In this document: positions 55,664 to 63,691 of the stretch, piece by piece
How the letters are laid out: every line of letters begins with the position of its first letter
Position numbering within the stretch: the first letter of the stretch is position 1
Assembly (NCBI RefSeq): GCF_947498515.1
Contig: NZ_CANMKO010000008.1
Location: 186,001-250,000, forward strand
Source of the DNA: an uncultured Pelagimonas sp.
GTDB lineage: Bacteria > Pseudomonadota > Alphaproteobacteria > Rhodobacterales > Rhodobacteraceae
DNA: 64,000 nt
Direction: 5' to 3'
Notes under the pieces: model-generated
The model's input: only the letters and a program-made list of their open reading frames with translations
Databases searched by the model: none
Told to the model about the DNA's origin: nothing
Position numbers and translations under genes: made by a program

Positions 55664-56178
55664 ACCCGTGCCCGCTCGCGTTTCAACTTCTGCATTTTGC
55701 GGGTGATCATCTGGCGCTTGAGCGGCTTGAGATAATCGATGAACAGCTTGCCGTTCAGATGGTCGATCTCATGCTGGACGCAAGTCGCCCAAAGCCCGTC
55801 AAACTCTTCGCTTTGCGCATTGCCGTGCTGATCCATCCACTGCACCTCAACCATTTTTGGGCGGGTGACTTCGGCATATTGATCCGGGATCGACAAACAA
55901 CCCTCTTCATAGACATTGATCTCATCCGAGCTGGCGACAACTTCGGGGTTGAACATCACCAAGGGGCGCGGCGGTCCGTCCTCTTCCTTGACGCAATCCA
56001 AAACGATCAAGCGTTGCAAGATACCGATCTGTGGCGCAGCAAGGCCAATGCCCGGCGCATCATACATGGTTTCAAGCATATCATCGGCCAGTTTGCGCAA
56101 TTCGTCAGAGGAATCAGCAACCGGGTCGCATAGCTTTTTCAGGCGCGGGTCGGGGTGGATGAGGATAGGACGTTTCAT
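55660..56178 (-). CDS. def: Peptide deformylase
   Basis: Removes the formyl group from nascent proteins. The 172-residue protein has canonical motifs GIGLAAPQ (43-50), EGCLS (92-96) and HEIDH (136-140), with Cys94, His136 and His140 as metal ligands and Glu137 as base. It is the best match to housekeeping Def and is the first gene of the def-def-def-fmt run. A double-palindrome repeat lies 119 bp upstream in the divergent region. Confidence 0.97.
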   Translation of the reverse strand: MKRPILIHPDPRLKKLCDPVADSSDELRKLADDMLETMYDAPGIGLAAPQIGILQRLIVLDCVKEEDGPPRPLVMFNPEVVASSDEINVYEEGCLSIPDQYAEVTRPKMVEVQWMDQHGNAQSEEFDGLWATCVQHEIDHLNGKLFIDYLKPLKRQMITRKMQKLKRERARV

Positions 56179-56296
56179 GGCCTGTCACTTAGGCAAATCC
56201 AACCCAATGCGCAAGCCAGCCCCCTTGCACCTGCTGCAAATACCGCTAGCGTCGGGCGCAACAGTAACCCTTTCCCCACCCGCCGCGGCACGCTCC

Positions 56297-56338
56297 AAAT
56301 TCCGTGCACGGAATTTGCAAATTTCATCGATGAAATTT
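56297..56338 (+). repeat. Double-palindrome repeat, copy 4
   Basis: AAATTCCGTGCACGGAATTT, GC spacer, then AAATTTCATCGATGAAATTT: the first palindrome equals copies 2 and 3 while the second is a different perfect palindrome. It lies in the region shared by the divergent def and MalY-like genes. Confidence 0.92.
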
Positions 56339-56376
56339 GGGACAAGACGCAGCGTGGGGCACAACAAGGACGCAAC

Positions 56377-57552
56377 ATGAGCCGCTTTGACGAAGAGATC
56401 GACCGCTTTGGCACCCATTCCGTAAAATGGGACATGATGGAGAAAATCTATGGCGTTCCTGCCAAAGATGGTTTGTCCATGTGGGTGGCCGATATGGATT
56501 TTCGCCCGCCCGCCTGCGTGCAAGACGCTTTGCAGGCCATGCTCGACCACGGCGTCTACGGCTATTTCGGTGACGACAGTGCCTATCTGAACGCCATTTG
56601 TTGGTGGATGGAAAACCGGCATGGTTGGAAAGTCGACCCCAAGTCGATTTTCACCACACACGGTTTGGTCAATGGCACCGCTATGTGTGTTCAAACCTAC
56701 ACCAACCCCGGTGATGGTGTTGTCCTATTCACCCCGGTCTATCACGCCTTTGCCCGTGTGATCCGCGCCGCCGGACGCGAAGTGGTTGAATGCCCATTGG
56801 CCCAGCGCGACGGCCGCTATGAAATGAACTTCGACGCCTATGATTCGATGATGACCGGCAATGAGCGCATGGTTATCCTGTGCTCGCCCCATAACCCCGG
56901 TGGCCGCGTCTGGACCCGCGCCGAGCTTAAAGGCGTTGCCGAATTTGCCCGGCGTCACAACCTGATACTGGTCTCGGACGAAATTCACCACGATCTGGTT
57001 ATGCCCGGCAACTCCCACATCCCGATGACCCTCGTGGACGACAACGTTTTGGAACGTCTGGTGATGCTCACCGCCACCACCAAAACCTTTAACGTCGCCG
57101 GAAGCCATGTCGGCAATGTCATCATCCCCAACGAAGACCTGCGTGCGCGTTTTGCGGCCACGATGGCCGGCATGGGGATGTCGTCCAACTCCTTTGGCCT
57201 GTTTATGGCCACCGCCGCCTATTCCCCAGAAGGTGCGGAATGGGTGGATGAATTGGTTCAATACCTTGATGGCAATCGCAAAATCTTTGATGCCGCCGTC
57301 AACGCCATTCCGGGCTTGGCCTCGATGGATATGCAATCCACCTACCTCGCTTGGGTCGATTTTGACGGCACAGGTATGACCCGCGACGAGTTCACAACCC
57401 GTGTGCAAAAAGACGCCCGGATTGCTGCCAACCTTGGGCCGACCTTTGGTTCAGGTGGCGAAAGCTTCCTGCGGTTCAATTTTGCGACACCACGCACCCG
57501 TGTGATCGAAGCTGGTGAACGTCTGCAAAAGGCCTTTGGGGATTTACAATAA
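56377..57552 (+). CDS. MalY/PatB-family PLP-dependent C-S beta-lyase
   Basis: A 391-residue fold-type I enzyme. Characteristic blocks are DGLSMWVADMDFRPPACVQDAL, GVYGYFGDDSAYLNAICWWMENRHGW, LCSPHNPGGRVWTRAEL, LVSDEIHHDLVMPGNSHIPM and the PLP lysine in LTATTKTFNVAGSHVGNVII (about residue 229). It probably cleaves cystathionine or related cysteine conjugates (methionine synthesis or sulfur recycling). An AAGGA site lies 8 nt before ATG 56377. The frame continues upstream through the repeat but has no plausible start there. Confidence 0.92.
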   Translation: MSRFDEEIDRFGTHSVKWDMMEKIYGVPAKDGLSMWVADMDFRPPACVQDALQAMLDHGVYGYFGDDSAYLNAICWWMENRHGWKVDPKSIFTTHGLVNGTAMCVQTYTNPGDGVVLFTPVYHAFARVIRAAGREVVECPLAQRDGRYEMNFDAYDSMMTGNERMVILCSPHNPGGRVWTRAELKGVAEFARRHNLILVSDEIHHDLVMPGNSHIPMTLVDDNVLERLVMLTATTKTFNVAGSHVGNVIIPNEDLRARFAATMAGMGMSSNSFGLFMATAAYSPEGAEWVDELVQYLDGNRKIFDAAVNAIPGLASMDMQSTYLAWVDFDGTGMTRDEFTTRVQKDARIAANLGPTFGSGGESFLRFNFATPRTRVIEAGERLQKAFGDLQ

Positions 57553-57584
57553 GACGGGGGGGTAATTACCCGCTTAATCCCCAC

Positions 57585-58202
57585 TTAATCCTGGCGGGGT
57601 GGACGCGGCTTATACGTTGGCATCGACCACCCCCAAACCAATGACCCGGCGCGCAGGGCAAAGGTGAGACAGGCGCAGAGCAAGCTCGCCACTGGCGCGC
57701 CGACAATCGGGGCAAACAAAAGCGCCAAAGACCCGACCAAGGCGCAGGTCACATAAAGCTCGCCCTGTTTGAGCACCAAAGGCACCTCATTGGCGACAAC
57801 GTCACGCATCAATCCCCCGGCGCATCCCGTTGCAACGCCCATAACCAAAATGATCGTACCGGGTTGCCCCATCGCCTGAGCAACGCCCGCCCCGGCGGCC
57901 ACCGCAACGCCTAGCGCCGCCGCATCAAGCCATAGGATCGCGCGGTACCGGCTTTCGAGCATATGCGCCGTGAAAAACACCAAGATCGCCGCACCACAGG
58001 CCACGGCCAGATAGGTTGGGCTATCGATCCAGATCGGGGTGCGATCAAGTAGTAGATCGCGCAAGGTACCGCCCCCCAGCCCCGTCAAACAGGCAAAGAA
58101 ACCAAACCCAATCAGGTCAAGTTGGGCACGACTGGCCACCAAGGCTCCGGTCAAGGCAAAGACCAAAACCGCCGCGTGGTCGAGTATTGAGATTACGGTC
58201 AT
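57585..58202 (-). CDS. Trimeric intracellular cation channel (TRIC/UPF0126) family protein
   Basis: A 205-residue membrane protein with seven helices in two UPF0126 repeats. Each repeat has the kinked glycine motif: GFFACLTGLGGGTLRDLLLDR and MGVATGCAGGLMRDVVANEVP. Prokaryotic TRIC homologues conduct K+; a role in glycine uptake has been proposed for one relative. It lies downstream of rnhA with 30 bp between them. Confidence 0.92.
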   Translation of the reverse strand: MTVISILDHAAVLVFALTGALVASRAQLDLIGFGFFACLTGLGGGTLRDLLLDRTPIWIDSPTYLAVACGAAILVFFTAHMLESRYRAILWLDAAALGVAVAAGAGVAQAMGQPGTIILVMGVATGCAGGLMRDVVANEVPLVLKQGELYVTCALVGSLALLFAPIVGAPVASLLCACLTFALRAGSLVWGWSMPTYKPRPPRQD

Positions 58203-58232
58203 GCCCTCTCCCTCGCGCTCTTTTCGGGCCTC

Positions 58233-58686
<454 letters not shown>

Positions 58687-58694
<8 letters not shown>

Positions 58695-59274
58695 AAGCGG
58701 TCATCAAAATATAAGGGTCATCGGTTCCAGCAAGGCCTTTGCCCGTGCCGTGAACCGCTTCAATAGCAGTGAACCCAGCCTGTGCAAGCCTCTCGCGCAA
58801 CTCCTCTTCGGAATAGTAGCTATAAAACCGGCCCAGCGCGTCGCGTTCTTCGCCTTGGCCAAGTTTCATACCCAAGAACAGCACACCTCCGGGGCGCAAA
58901 GCGCGATGCACCGCCGCCACATGGCGCGGAAACTCGGTTCGCGGCGCATGAAGGAGTGAGAAGCTTGCCCAAACTGCATCATATGCGGCTTGCTCGGTCA
59001 CATCGTCAAAACGGCCCAGCCGGGCGTCGACGCCCAGCGCCTTGGCGGCGGATACAAATTCCGGTGTTGCGTCAATCGCCGAAACCCGATGCCCGGCCTC
59101 CATCATCTCGGCGGCGTGCAAACCGGGGCCACATCCCAAGTCAAGAATATGCGATTGCGGTGGTAACTTTTCCAAGAACCCCGCCAAAGCCTCGGCTTGG
59201 GTGCCCGTCACCGGAACAGACACGTATTCGTCAACCCGTTCACCATAGACGTCGAGGGTGGTCTTATCCGTCAT
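58687..59274 (-). CDS. Class I SAM-dependent methyltransferase
   Basis: A 195-residue Methyltransf_11/25-type enzyme: [27 protein letters not shown] is the SAM site (motif I and the acidic end of beta-2), [16 protein letters not shown] is motif II-like, and [12 protein letters not shown] is motif III. The substrate is unknown. Start ATG 59274 overlaps the LysE stop (TGATG); the stop overlaps the rnhA start. It therefore forms a coupled LysE-methyltransferase-rnhA block. Confidence 0.9.
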
Positions 59275-59888
59275 CAGGCGCGCTCCAACGCCAAACGCCC
59301 AGCCAGAGCGGCAAAAACAGCCGCAAAGGAGCGGTTCAGCCACCGCATCACCCGCTCGCTCCCCAAGAGCCAGCGACGCGCCAGCGCGGCAAAGGCACCA
59401 TAGGCGGCGAAAATCCCAAAGGTCATCGCCATAAACACCCCGCCCAACACGGTCATCTCAAGGCTTGCGGTTGCCGGGTTGCCGGACAAGAACGGCGGCA
59501 AAAGAGCAAGGAAAAATATCGACAGCTTTGGGTTCAAGATGTTGATCAACGCGGCACGGCGGGCGATGCGCCAAGCCGGTTCGGCGCTCTTCTCCGCACT
59601 TAGGCTAAGCGCGCCACCCGAGCGCAGGCTTTGCCATGCCAGCCAGAGCAGATACGCCACCCCGGCAAACTTTACGATGTTGAAAGCAACAGCTGAGGCA
59701 TGCAAGACCGCCGCCAAACCCAAGGTCGCAGCAAGCAGATGCGGTACAATTCCAAGCGTACAGCCAAAAGCCGCCGCAAGAGAGGGGCCACGCCCCTGCC
59801 CCAAACCAATTGCCAGCGTATATAGAACGCCGGTGCCCGGCGCGAGAACCACAACAAATGCGGTCAATAGGAACTGTAGTGAAATCAT
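59274..59888 (-). CDS. LysE-family exporter
   Basis: A 204-residue exporter with six helices. The family start MISLQFLLTAFVVVLAPGTGVLYTLAIGLGQG, LVGVAYLLWLAW-like helix and ALINILNPKLSIFFLALLPPFL (about residue 110) are clear. ATG 59888 has a GGGAGG site 7 nt upstream. A perfect 16-bp palindrome (59903-59918) overlaps the promoter/leader, so expression is probably controlled by a dedicated repressor located elsewhere. The exported substrate is unknown. Confidence 0.9.
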   Translation of the reverse strand: MISLQFLLTAFVVVLAPGTGVLYTLAIGLGQGRGPSLAAAFGCTLGIVPHLLAATLGLAAVLHASAVAFNIVKFAGVAYLLWLAWQSLRSGGALSLSAEKSAEPAWRIARRAALINILNPKLSIFFLALLPPFLSGNPATASLEMTVLGGVFMAMTFGIFAAYGAFAALARRWLLGSERVMRWLNRSFAAVFAALAGRLALERA

Positions 59889-59902
59889 CAATCGCCTCCC
59901 GA

Positions 59903-59918
59903 ACGTTAGACCTAACGT
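59903..59918. promoter_or_regulatory. Palindromic operator-like site in front of the LysE gene
   Basis: ACGTTAGACCTAACGT has perfect 7-bp arms around AC and ends 14 bp from the LysE start codon. Its size and position fit a TetR- or MerR-type operator. No regulator gene is adjacent. Confidence 0.6.
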
Positions 59919-60190
59919 ACGGTGGCGCAAGGAATTGCCAAGCCTTTTTCTGCAGTCTACCCAACGCTGCAGCACCGAAGATGACAAACAGGCGGACACC
60001 CCCGCCCCAATTGATCACAAGGATGCCCTATCAGGCTCCTTATCGGGTATCACAGGGTTTACGCCCCTGTGATCATGTCGCCCCTCCGGGCACGGCGCCG
60101 ATCTTCTCTTTTTCACGAGCCATACCAACGGCTACCCATCCCCTTCCCCCGCCAGCCTATCGCTGATGCGGGCCGCTCCCTGTGCGCGCG
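59919..60190. other. Non-coding region between the LysE gene and the ispH 3' structure
   Basis: No protein-like frame is visible. A hairpin ATCACAGGG / CCCTGTGAT (9-bp perfect stem, 60049-60073, loop TTTACGC) is the main feature. The stretch is followed directly by the long G-rich hairpin at 60191. The whole stretch could be a repeat or MITE remnant, or encode a structured RNA. Confidence 0.45.
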
Positions 60191-60265
60191 CCAAGCCACC
60201 CCGATTTGTTCGGAGCGCAGGGGCGGGCGGGTGGGCTGTGCTGCGAAGAAAGCGGGGTGGCTTGG
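60191..60265. repeat. Long inverted repeat with G-quadruplex motif as apical loop
   Basis: Outer arms CCAAGCCACCCCG and CGGGGTGGCTTGG (60191-60203, 60253-60265) pair perfectly. Inner arms 60209-60220 and 60236-60247 pair at 11 of 12 positions, including one G-U. The apical loop is G-rich (60221-60235) and with G60220 forms four G tracts separated by single bases. It lies 8 bp beyond the ispH stop. Confidence 0.85.
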
Positions 60266-60273
60266 GTCTAAGC

Positions 60274-61215
60274 TTACTGGCGCAACACCCGTGGCACTTT
60301 GAACTCAACATTCTCTTCGGCGGTTTCCACCAGTTCGACGCGCAGATCAAACCGCGCCCGAAAGGCATCAATCACCTCTTCGATCAACACTTCTGGCGCA
60401 GAGGCCCCGGCCGTAATCCCAACCGATCCGATATTCCCCAATGCGCGCCAATCAATGTCGGTGGCCCGCTGAACAAGCTGCGCATAGTCACAGCCATTCT
60501 TGCGCGCCACTTCAACCAAGCGCTTGGAGTTTGACGAATTGGGGGCCCCAACCACCAGCAAAGCATCACAATCCGGTGCAATGGCTTTGACCGCCTCTTG
60601 GCGGTTTGTGGTGGCGTAACAAATGTCTTCTTTGTGCGGCCCAACAATCGCCGGGAACCGTTTGTTCAACGCCGCGACGATGCCTTTGGTGTCATCAACC
60701 GACAAAGTGGTTTGCGTGACAAAGGCCAAACGCGTGGGGTCGCGCACCTCAACCGTCTCAACATCGGCTTCGGTCTCAACCAACAAAACCTCACCATCGG
60801 GCAACTGGCCCATGGTGCCGACGGTTTCGGGATGTCCCTCATGGCCGATCATAATCATCTGCAACCCGGCTTCGGCATGGCGTTGCGCTTCGATATGCAC
60901 TTTGGACACCAAAGGGCAGGTCGCATCGACAAAGACCATTTTGCGCCGCGATGCCTCGGCGGGTACCGATTTCGGCACCCCATGAGCGGAAAAGATCACC
61001 GGGCGATCATCGGGGCATTCTTCAAGCTCTTCGACAAACACCGCCCCTTTGGCGCGCAGATCATCGACGACGTATTTGTTGTGCACGATCTCATGGCGCA
61101 CATAAACCGGAGCGCCCCATTTCTCGATCGCCATTTCGACAATCTTGATCGCCCGGTCAACACCTGCGCAAAAGCCACGCGGTGCCGCGAGGTATAGGGT
61201 CAGAGCTTGGGTCAT
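60274..61215 (-). CDS. ispH: 4-hydroxy-3-methylbut-2-enyl diphosphate reductase
   Basis: Last step of the MEP isoprenoid pathway, producing IPP and DMAPP, using a [4Fe-4S] cluster. The 313-residue protein shows [19 protein letters not shown] (Cys16), [36 protein letters not shown] and [15 protein letters not shown], with three conserved cysteines. ATG 61215 has an AGGAG site 7 nt upstream; the longer frame to 61245 is not needed. It is divergent from the cytochrome c gene. Confidence 0.96.
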   Translation of the reverse strand: MTQALTLYLAAPRGFCAGVDRAIKIVEMAIEKWGAPVYVRHEIVHNKYVVDDLRAKGAVFVEELEECPDDRPVIFSAHGVPKSVPAEASRRKMVFVDATCPLVSKVHIEAQRHAEAGLQMIMIGHEGHPETVGTMGQLPDGEVLLVETEADVETVEVRDPTRLAFVTQTTLSVDDTKGIVAALNKRFPAIVGPHKEDICYATTNRQEAVKAIAPDCDALLVVGAPNSSNSKRLVEVARKNGCDYAQLVQRATDIDWRALGNIGSVGITAGASAPEVLIEEVIDAFRARFDLRVELVETAEENVEFKVPRVLRQ

Positions 61216-61363
61216 GGCGTCACTCCTAAACGTCATCCTGTTCAAAACGACCTATAGACAATGTGGGTGCATCGTCCAGCCCGACAACCCAACGATGTCA
61301 CGTTTTCGTGTCTTGACCTTCCACCGACTGGAAGAGCGATCACCTCTCAAAAAGGACAACTCT

Positions 61364-61837
61364 ATGACCCGAACTTTGCGCTTTTCTCTTGTTGGGTTGG
61401 CCGTTATCGGCGGCATCGCCACAGCGGCCTATCTTTGGCAAAGCGACCCTGCGAACGCCAATGGGCTTTTGCCCTATCAAGACGCTGATCGCATCGCCAA
61501 GGGCGCAGACATCTACGAAGACGCCTGTGCCTCTTGTCACGGGGATCAATTACAAGGTGAACCCAATTGGCGCGAACGGGACGCCGACGGCTATTTGCCC
61601 GCGCCGCCCCATGATGAAACCGGGCATACGTGGCACCATCCAGATGCCCAATTAATCCAGATCGTCGCGTTGGGAACGGAGGCCATTGTTGGCAACGGAT
61701 ATCAATCCAAAATGATTGGGTTTGCTGACAGTCTTGAACCGCACGACATTGTCGATGTCTTGGCTTTTATCAAAAGCACATGGCCCGATCACATCATCCT
61801 TCGCCACAACGACTTCAACACCCGCGCAGGCCAATAA
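61364..61837 (+). CDS. Membrane-anchored or secreted c-type cytochrome
   Basis: A 157-residue class I cytochrome c. Residues 6-25 form a signal or anchor helix, the haem site is CASCH (55-59) within YEDACASCHGDQLQGEP, and a distal methionine is available in GYQSKMIGFADSL. The final segment IVDVLAFIKSTWPD is the usual C-terminal helix. Redox partners are unknown. An AAAGGA site precedes ATG 61364. The gene stands alone, divergent from ispH and closed by a bidirectional terminator. Confidence 0.92.
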   Translation: MTRTLRFSLVGLAVIGGIATAAYLWQSDPANANGLLPYQDADRIAKGADIYEDACASCHGDQLQGEPNWRERDADGYLPAPPHDETGHTWHHPDAQLIQIVALGTEAIVGNGYQSKMIGFADSLEPHDIVDVLAFIKSTWPDHIILRHNDFNTRAGQ

Positions 61838-61874
61838 AGCGCTAATAACCCTGGTGCAAGGTCCGCAAATGCTA

Positions 61875-61910
61875 AAAAGGCCGCCCAAAATCTGAGCGGC
61901 CTTTTCTAAT
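61875..61910. terminator. Bidirectional intrinsic terminator
   Basis: A perfect 10-bp stem AAAAGGCCGC / GCGGCCTTTT (61875-61884 and 61896-61905) with an 11-nt loop, A run before and T run after, lies between the convergent cytochrome c and NYN genes. Confidence 0.92.
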
Positions 61911-61956
61911 TTTCAGTTTGGATCAGTTCATTCCAAAGAAGAACCGAAGCAGACGT

Positions 61957-62529
61957 TTATTGACCAGTCGCCACTTCGAAGCTGCGCTCAATCGGGTTCT
62001 CACGAGGAGGGCGCCCGATGACATCGCGTAGCTCATCCAGTTCGATAAAATTATCGCACTGGCGGCGCAGTTCATCAGCAATCATCGGCGGCTGGCTGCG
62101 AATGGTTGAGACAACCGATACGCGTACGCCCTGACGCTGCAATGATTCGATCAGCGGGCGGAAATCACCATCCCCGGAGAACAAAACGATGTGGTCCACT
62201 CGTGGGGCCAGCTCCATTGCGTCAACGGTCAGCTCGATATCCATGTTGCCTTTGACCTTACGGCGGCCCTGGGCATCAGTGTATTCCTTGGCCGGTTTGG
62301 TGACCATGGTGAAACCGTTGTAGTGCAGCCAATCAACCAATGGGCGGATCGGCGAATATTCGTCATTTTCGAGCAAGGCCGTGTAGTAAAATGCACGAAC
62401 CATTTTACCGCGGCGAGCGAATTCCTGGCGCAGCAGCTTGTAATCGATATCGAACCCAAGCGCTTTGGCTGCAGCATATAAGTTCGATCCATCGATGAAC
62501 AGCGCCAGCCGTTCGTCTTTGTAGAACAT
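61957..62529 (-). CDS. NYN-domain (LabA/DUF88) RNase-like protein
   Basis: A 190-residue PIN-like NYN domain. The acidic metal-site residues appear in LALFIDGSNLYAAAKALG, in NMDIELTVDAMEL and in HIVLFSGDGDFRPLIESLQRQG. The C-terminal ELRRQCDNFIELDEL helix completes the domain. Related proteins cleave RNA, but no target is known. A TGAG-rich low-complexity run lies in its upstream region, shared with the divergent folK. Confidence 0.92.
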   Translation of the reverse strand: MFYKDERLALFIDGSNLYAAAKALGFDIDYKLLRQEFARRGKMVRAFYYTALLENDEYSPIRPLVDWLHYNGFTMVTKPAKEYTDAQGRRKVKGNMDIELTVDAMELAPRVDHIVLFSGDGDFRPLIESLQRQGVRVSVVSTIRSQPPMIADELRRQCDNFIELDELRDVIGRPPRENPIERSFEVATGQ

Positions 62530-62671
62530 CGAAAAGTCCTTTCATGTAATGCAATCCGCCAAAAAGTGTGTGAGTGAGTGTGAGTGATGCGGATCAGATC
62601 AGATACAGTAAAGAATATAGGTGCAGGTGCAAGAACCCGAACCTGTGCAAAAGGATAGACGGAACTGTTCC

Positions 62672-63232
62672 ATGGTACAAGATTTCTTAATTGCACTGGG
62701 GTCAAACCTCGGTGATGGCCAGAATAACCCATTGAAAACAGTGGGAAGTGCGATTTTTGAATTGGCACATCGCAAATATACGATACGTAGCGTCAGTCGT
62801 TTTTTTTCGACACCTTGCTTTCCTGCAGGGACAGGACCGGACTATATCAATGCGTGTATAACCATCTCTTGCCAGCATTCTGCCAAGACAGTTTTGCAGC
62901 ATCTACACGACATCGAAGCCGCGTTTGGACGCGAACGGGTTCAGCGTTGGGGTAGCCGAACACTGGATCTTGACCTAGTCGCGATGGGCGACACTGTGAT
63001 GCCGTCTAACCGGGTTCATGCCATGTGGCGCGACCTGCCGCTAGAAGATCAAAAAATCCGCGCACCTGATGAATTGATCCTACCGCATCCCCGGATGCAT
63101 GAGCGTGCTTTCGTATTGGTTCCCCTCTGTGACATTGCCCCAAATTGGCGACATCCGGTCTTGGGAACCACAGTGCGCGACATGGTTGACGCCCTGCCCC
63201 AAGCGATGCGCGACGAGGTTCAGCCGATCTAA
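62672..63232 (+). CDS. folK: 2-amino-4-hydroxy-6-hydroxymethyldihydropteridine pyrophosphokinase
   Basis: HPPK of folate synthesis. The 186-residue protein begins DFLIALGSNLGD, the substrate/ATP loop region follows, and the signature RVQRWGSRTLDLDLVAMGD carries the metal-binding aspartates. LPHPRMHERAFVLVPLCDIAP is the C-terminal family block. folK-rpoZ-relA/spoT on one strand is the usual alphaproteobacterial order. Upstream in-frame sequence to 62621 has no good start. Confidence 0.95.
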   Translation: MVQDFLIALGSNLGDGQNNPLKTVGSAIFELAHRKYTIRSVSRFFSTPCFPAGTGPDYINACITISCQHSAKTVLQHLHDIEAAFGRERVQRWGSRTLDLDLVAMGDTVMPSNRVHAMWRDLPLEDQKIRAPDELILPHPRMHERAFVLVPLCDIAPNWRHPVLGTTVRDMVDALPQAMRDEVQPI

Positions 63233-63309
63233 TCCGATTTGGCTTGTCAAGCCCTTAGAGCCACGCTAAAAGCGCAACTTCGTATACACCCAATAAAGGT
63301 AGTCGCCAC

Positions 63310-63663
63310 ATGGCCCGCGTGACCGTTGAAGATTGCGTTGACAAGGTTCCCAACCGGTTTGAACTGGTGATGCTTGCCGCCCACCGGGCGCGCGAAGTGT
63401 CTGCTGGTGCAGCGATAACTGTGGATCGTGACAACGATAAAAACCCCGTTGTTGCCCTGCGCGAAATCGCAGAAGAAACACAGTCGGTCGAAGAACTGCG
63501 TGAACGTTTGATCGAATCGAACCAGACACAGATCGAAGTTGACGAACCAGAAGAAGACGCCATGGCGCTTTTGATGGGGGCTGAACAGGACAAGCCGCAA
63601 GACGACGACATGTCCGAAGAGAAATTGCTGCGCGCCCTGATGGAAGCGCAAGGTCAGGGTTAA
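63310..63663 (+). CDS. rpoZ: RNA polymerase omega subunit
   Basis: A 117-residue omega protein: [35 protein letters not shown] is the conserved N-terminal fold, with [25 protein letters not shown] following. The acidic C-terminal extension is common in alphaproteobacteria. Omega helps assemble RNA polymerase and forms a ppGpp site; the adjacent RelA/SpoT homologue makes and breaks that alarmone. Confidence 0.97.
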   Translation: MARVTVEDCVDKVPNRFELVMLAAHRAREVSAGAAITVDRDNDKNPVVALREIAEETQSVEELRERLIESNQTQIEVDEPEEDAMALLMGAEQDKPQDDDMSEEKLLRALMEAQGQG

Positions 63664-63691
63664 CCTGACAATTGGGGGATAAAGACGCCTA

